From: an uncultured Rickettsiaceae bacterium
GTDB taxonomy: Bacteria > Pseudomonadota > Alphaproteobacteria > Rickettsiales > Rickettsiaceae
Direction of reading: 5' to 3'
DNA length: 6,276 bases
Assembly: GCA_905479885.1 (NCBI GenBank)
Contig: CAJQOE010000019.1
Location: 1 to 6,276, forward strand
The stretch's first letter is position 1. Every line of letters begins with the position of its first letter. The notes beneath the pieces are model-generated. The model did no database searches, had not been told where the DNA came from, and saw nothing but the letters and a program-made list of their open reading frames with translations. This document shows, piece after piece, positions 6,276 to 6,276 of this stretch. The position numbers and the translations under genes are program-made.

Positions 6276-6276
6276 T

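Noticed and set aside
1..6276. Mobile element, CRISPR array, toxin-antitoxin or defence system
   Set aside because: There are no terminal repeats, spaced direct repeats, transposase or nuclease motifs; every large reading frame belongs to a transporter, an envelope protein or a biosynthetic enzyme.

Overview
The window looks like part of the chromosome of an obligate intracellular alphaproteobacterium, most likely from Rickettsiales or a similar host-dependent lineage. The main evidence is a complete non-mitochondrial ATP/ADP translocase (Tlc/NTT family), the hallmark of energy-parasitic bacteria. It closely resembles Rickettsia Tlc1 as I remember that sequence. A small AmpG-type transporter and low GC (about one third by eye) agree with this. 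I cannot name the genus or species.

Layout: two transcription units diverge from a 170-bp intergenic region (1837-2006). Leftward (minus strand) runs an AmpG-like MFS permease (583-1836). It overlaps by 4 nt (ATGA) the start of a sodium:solute symporter whose 3' part lies beyond the left edge (1-586). Rightward (plus strand) runs tlc (2007-3539), then a membrane-anchored protein resembling the DUF2125 family (3526-5283, overlapping tlc by 14 nt), then a long-chain polyprenyl diphosphate synthase of the IspB type (5295-6275, TTG start, 11-nt gap). The tight spacing suggests one tlc-DUF2125-ispB operon. Coding density is very high, and I see no RNA genes, insertion sequences, CRISPR arrays or clear intrinsic terminators.

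Functions: the left unit encodes secondary transporters (sodium-coupled solute uptake, and probable muropeptide or related solute transport). The right unit imports host ATP in exchange for ADP and makes the isoprenoid tail of ubiquinone, so host-derived and self-made energy supply sit next to each other. The middle gene is an envelope protein of unknown role.

The least routine features are in the intergenic region. They are a 14-bp perfect palindrome that touches the tlc start codon, the lack of a Shine-Dalgarno sequence for tlc, and a 9-bp inverted repeat whose left copy includes the predicted ampG -10 box. I do not see a convincing undescribed multi-gene system here. The best unknown is the DUF2125-like gene inside the ATP-import/quinone operon.
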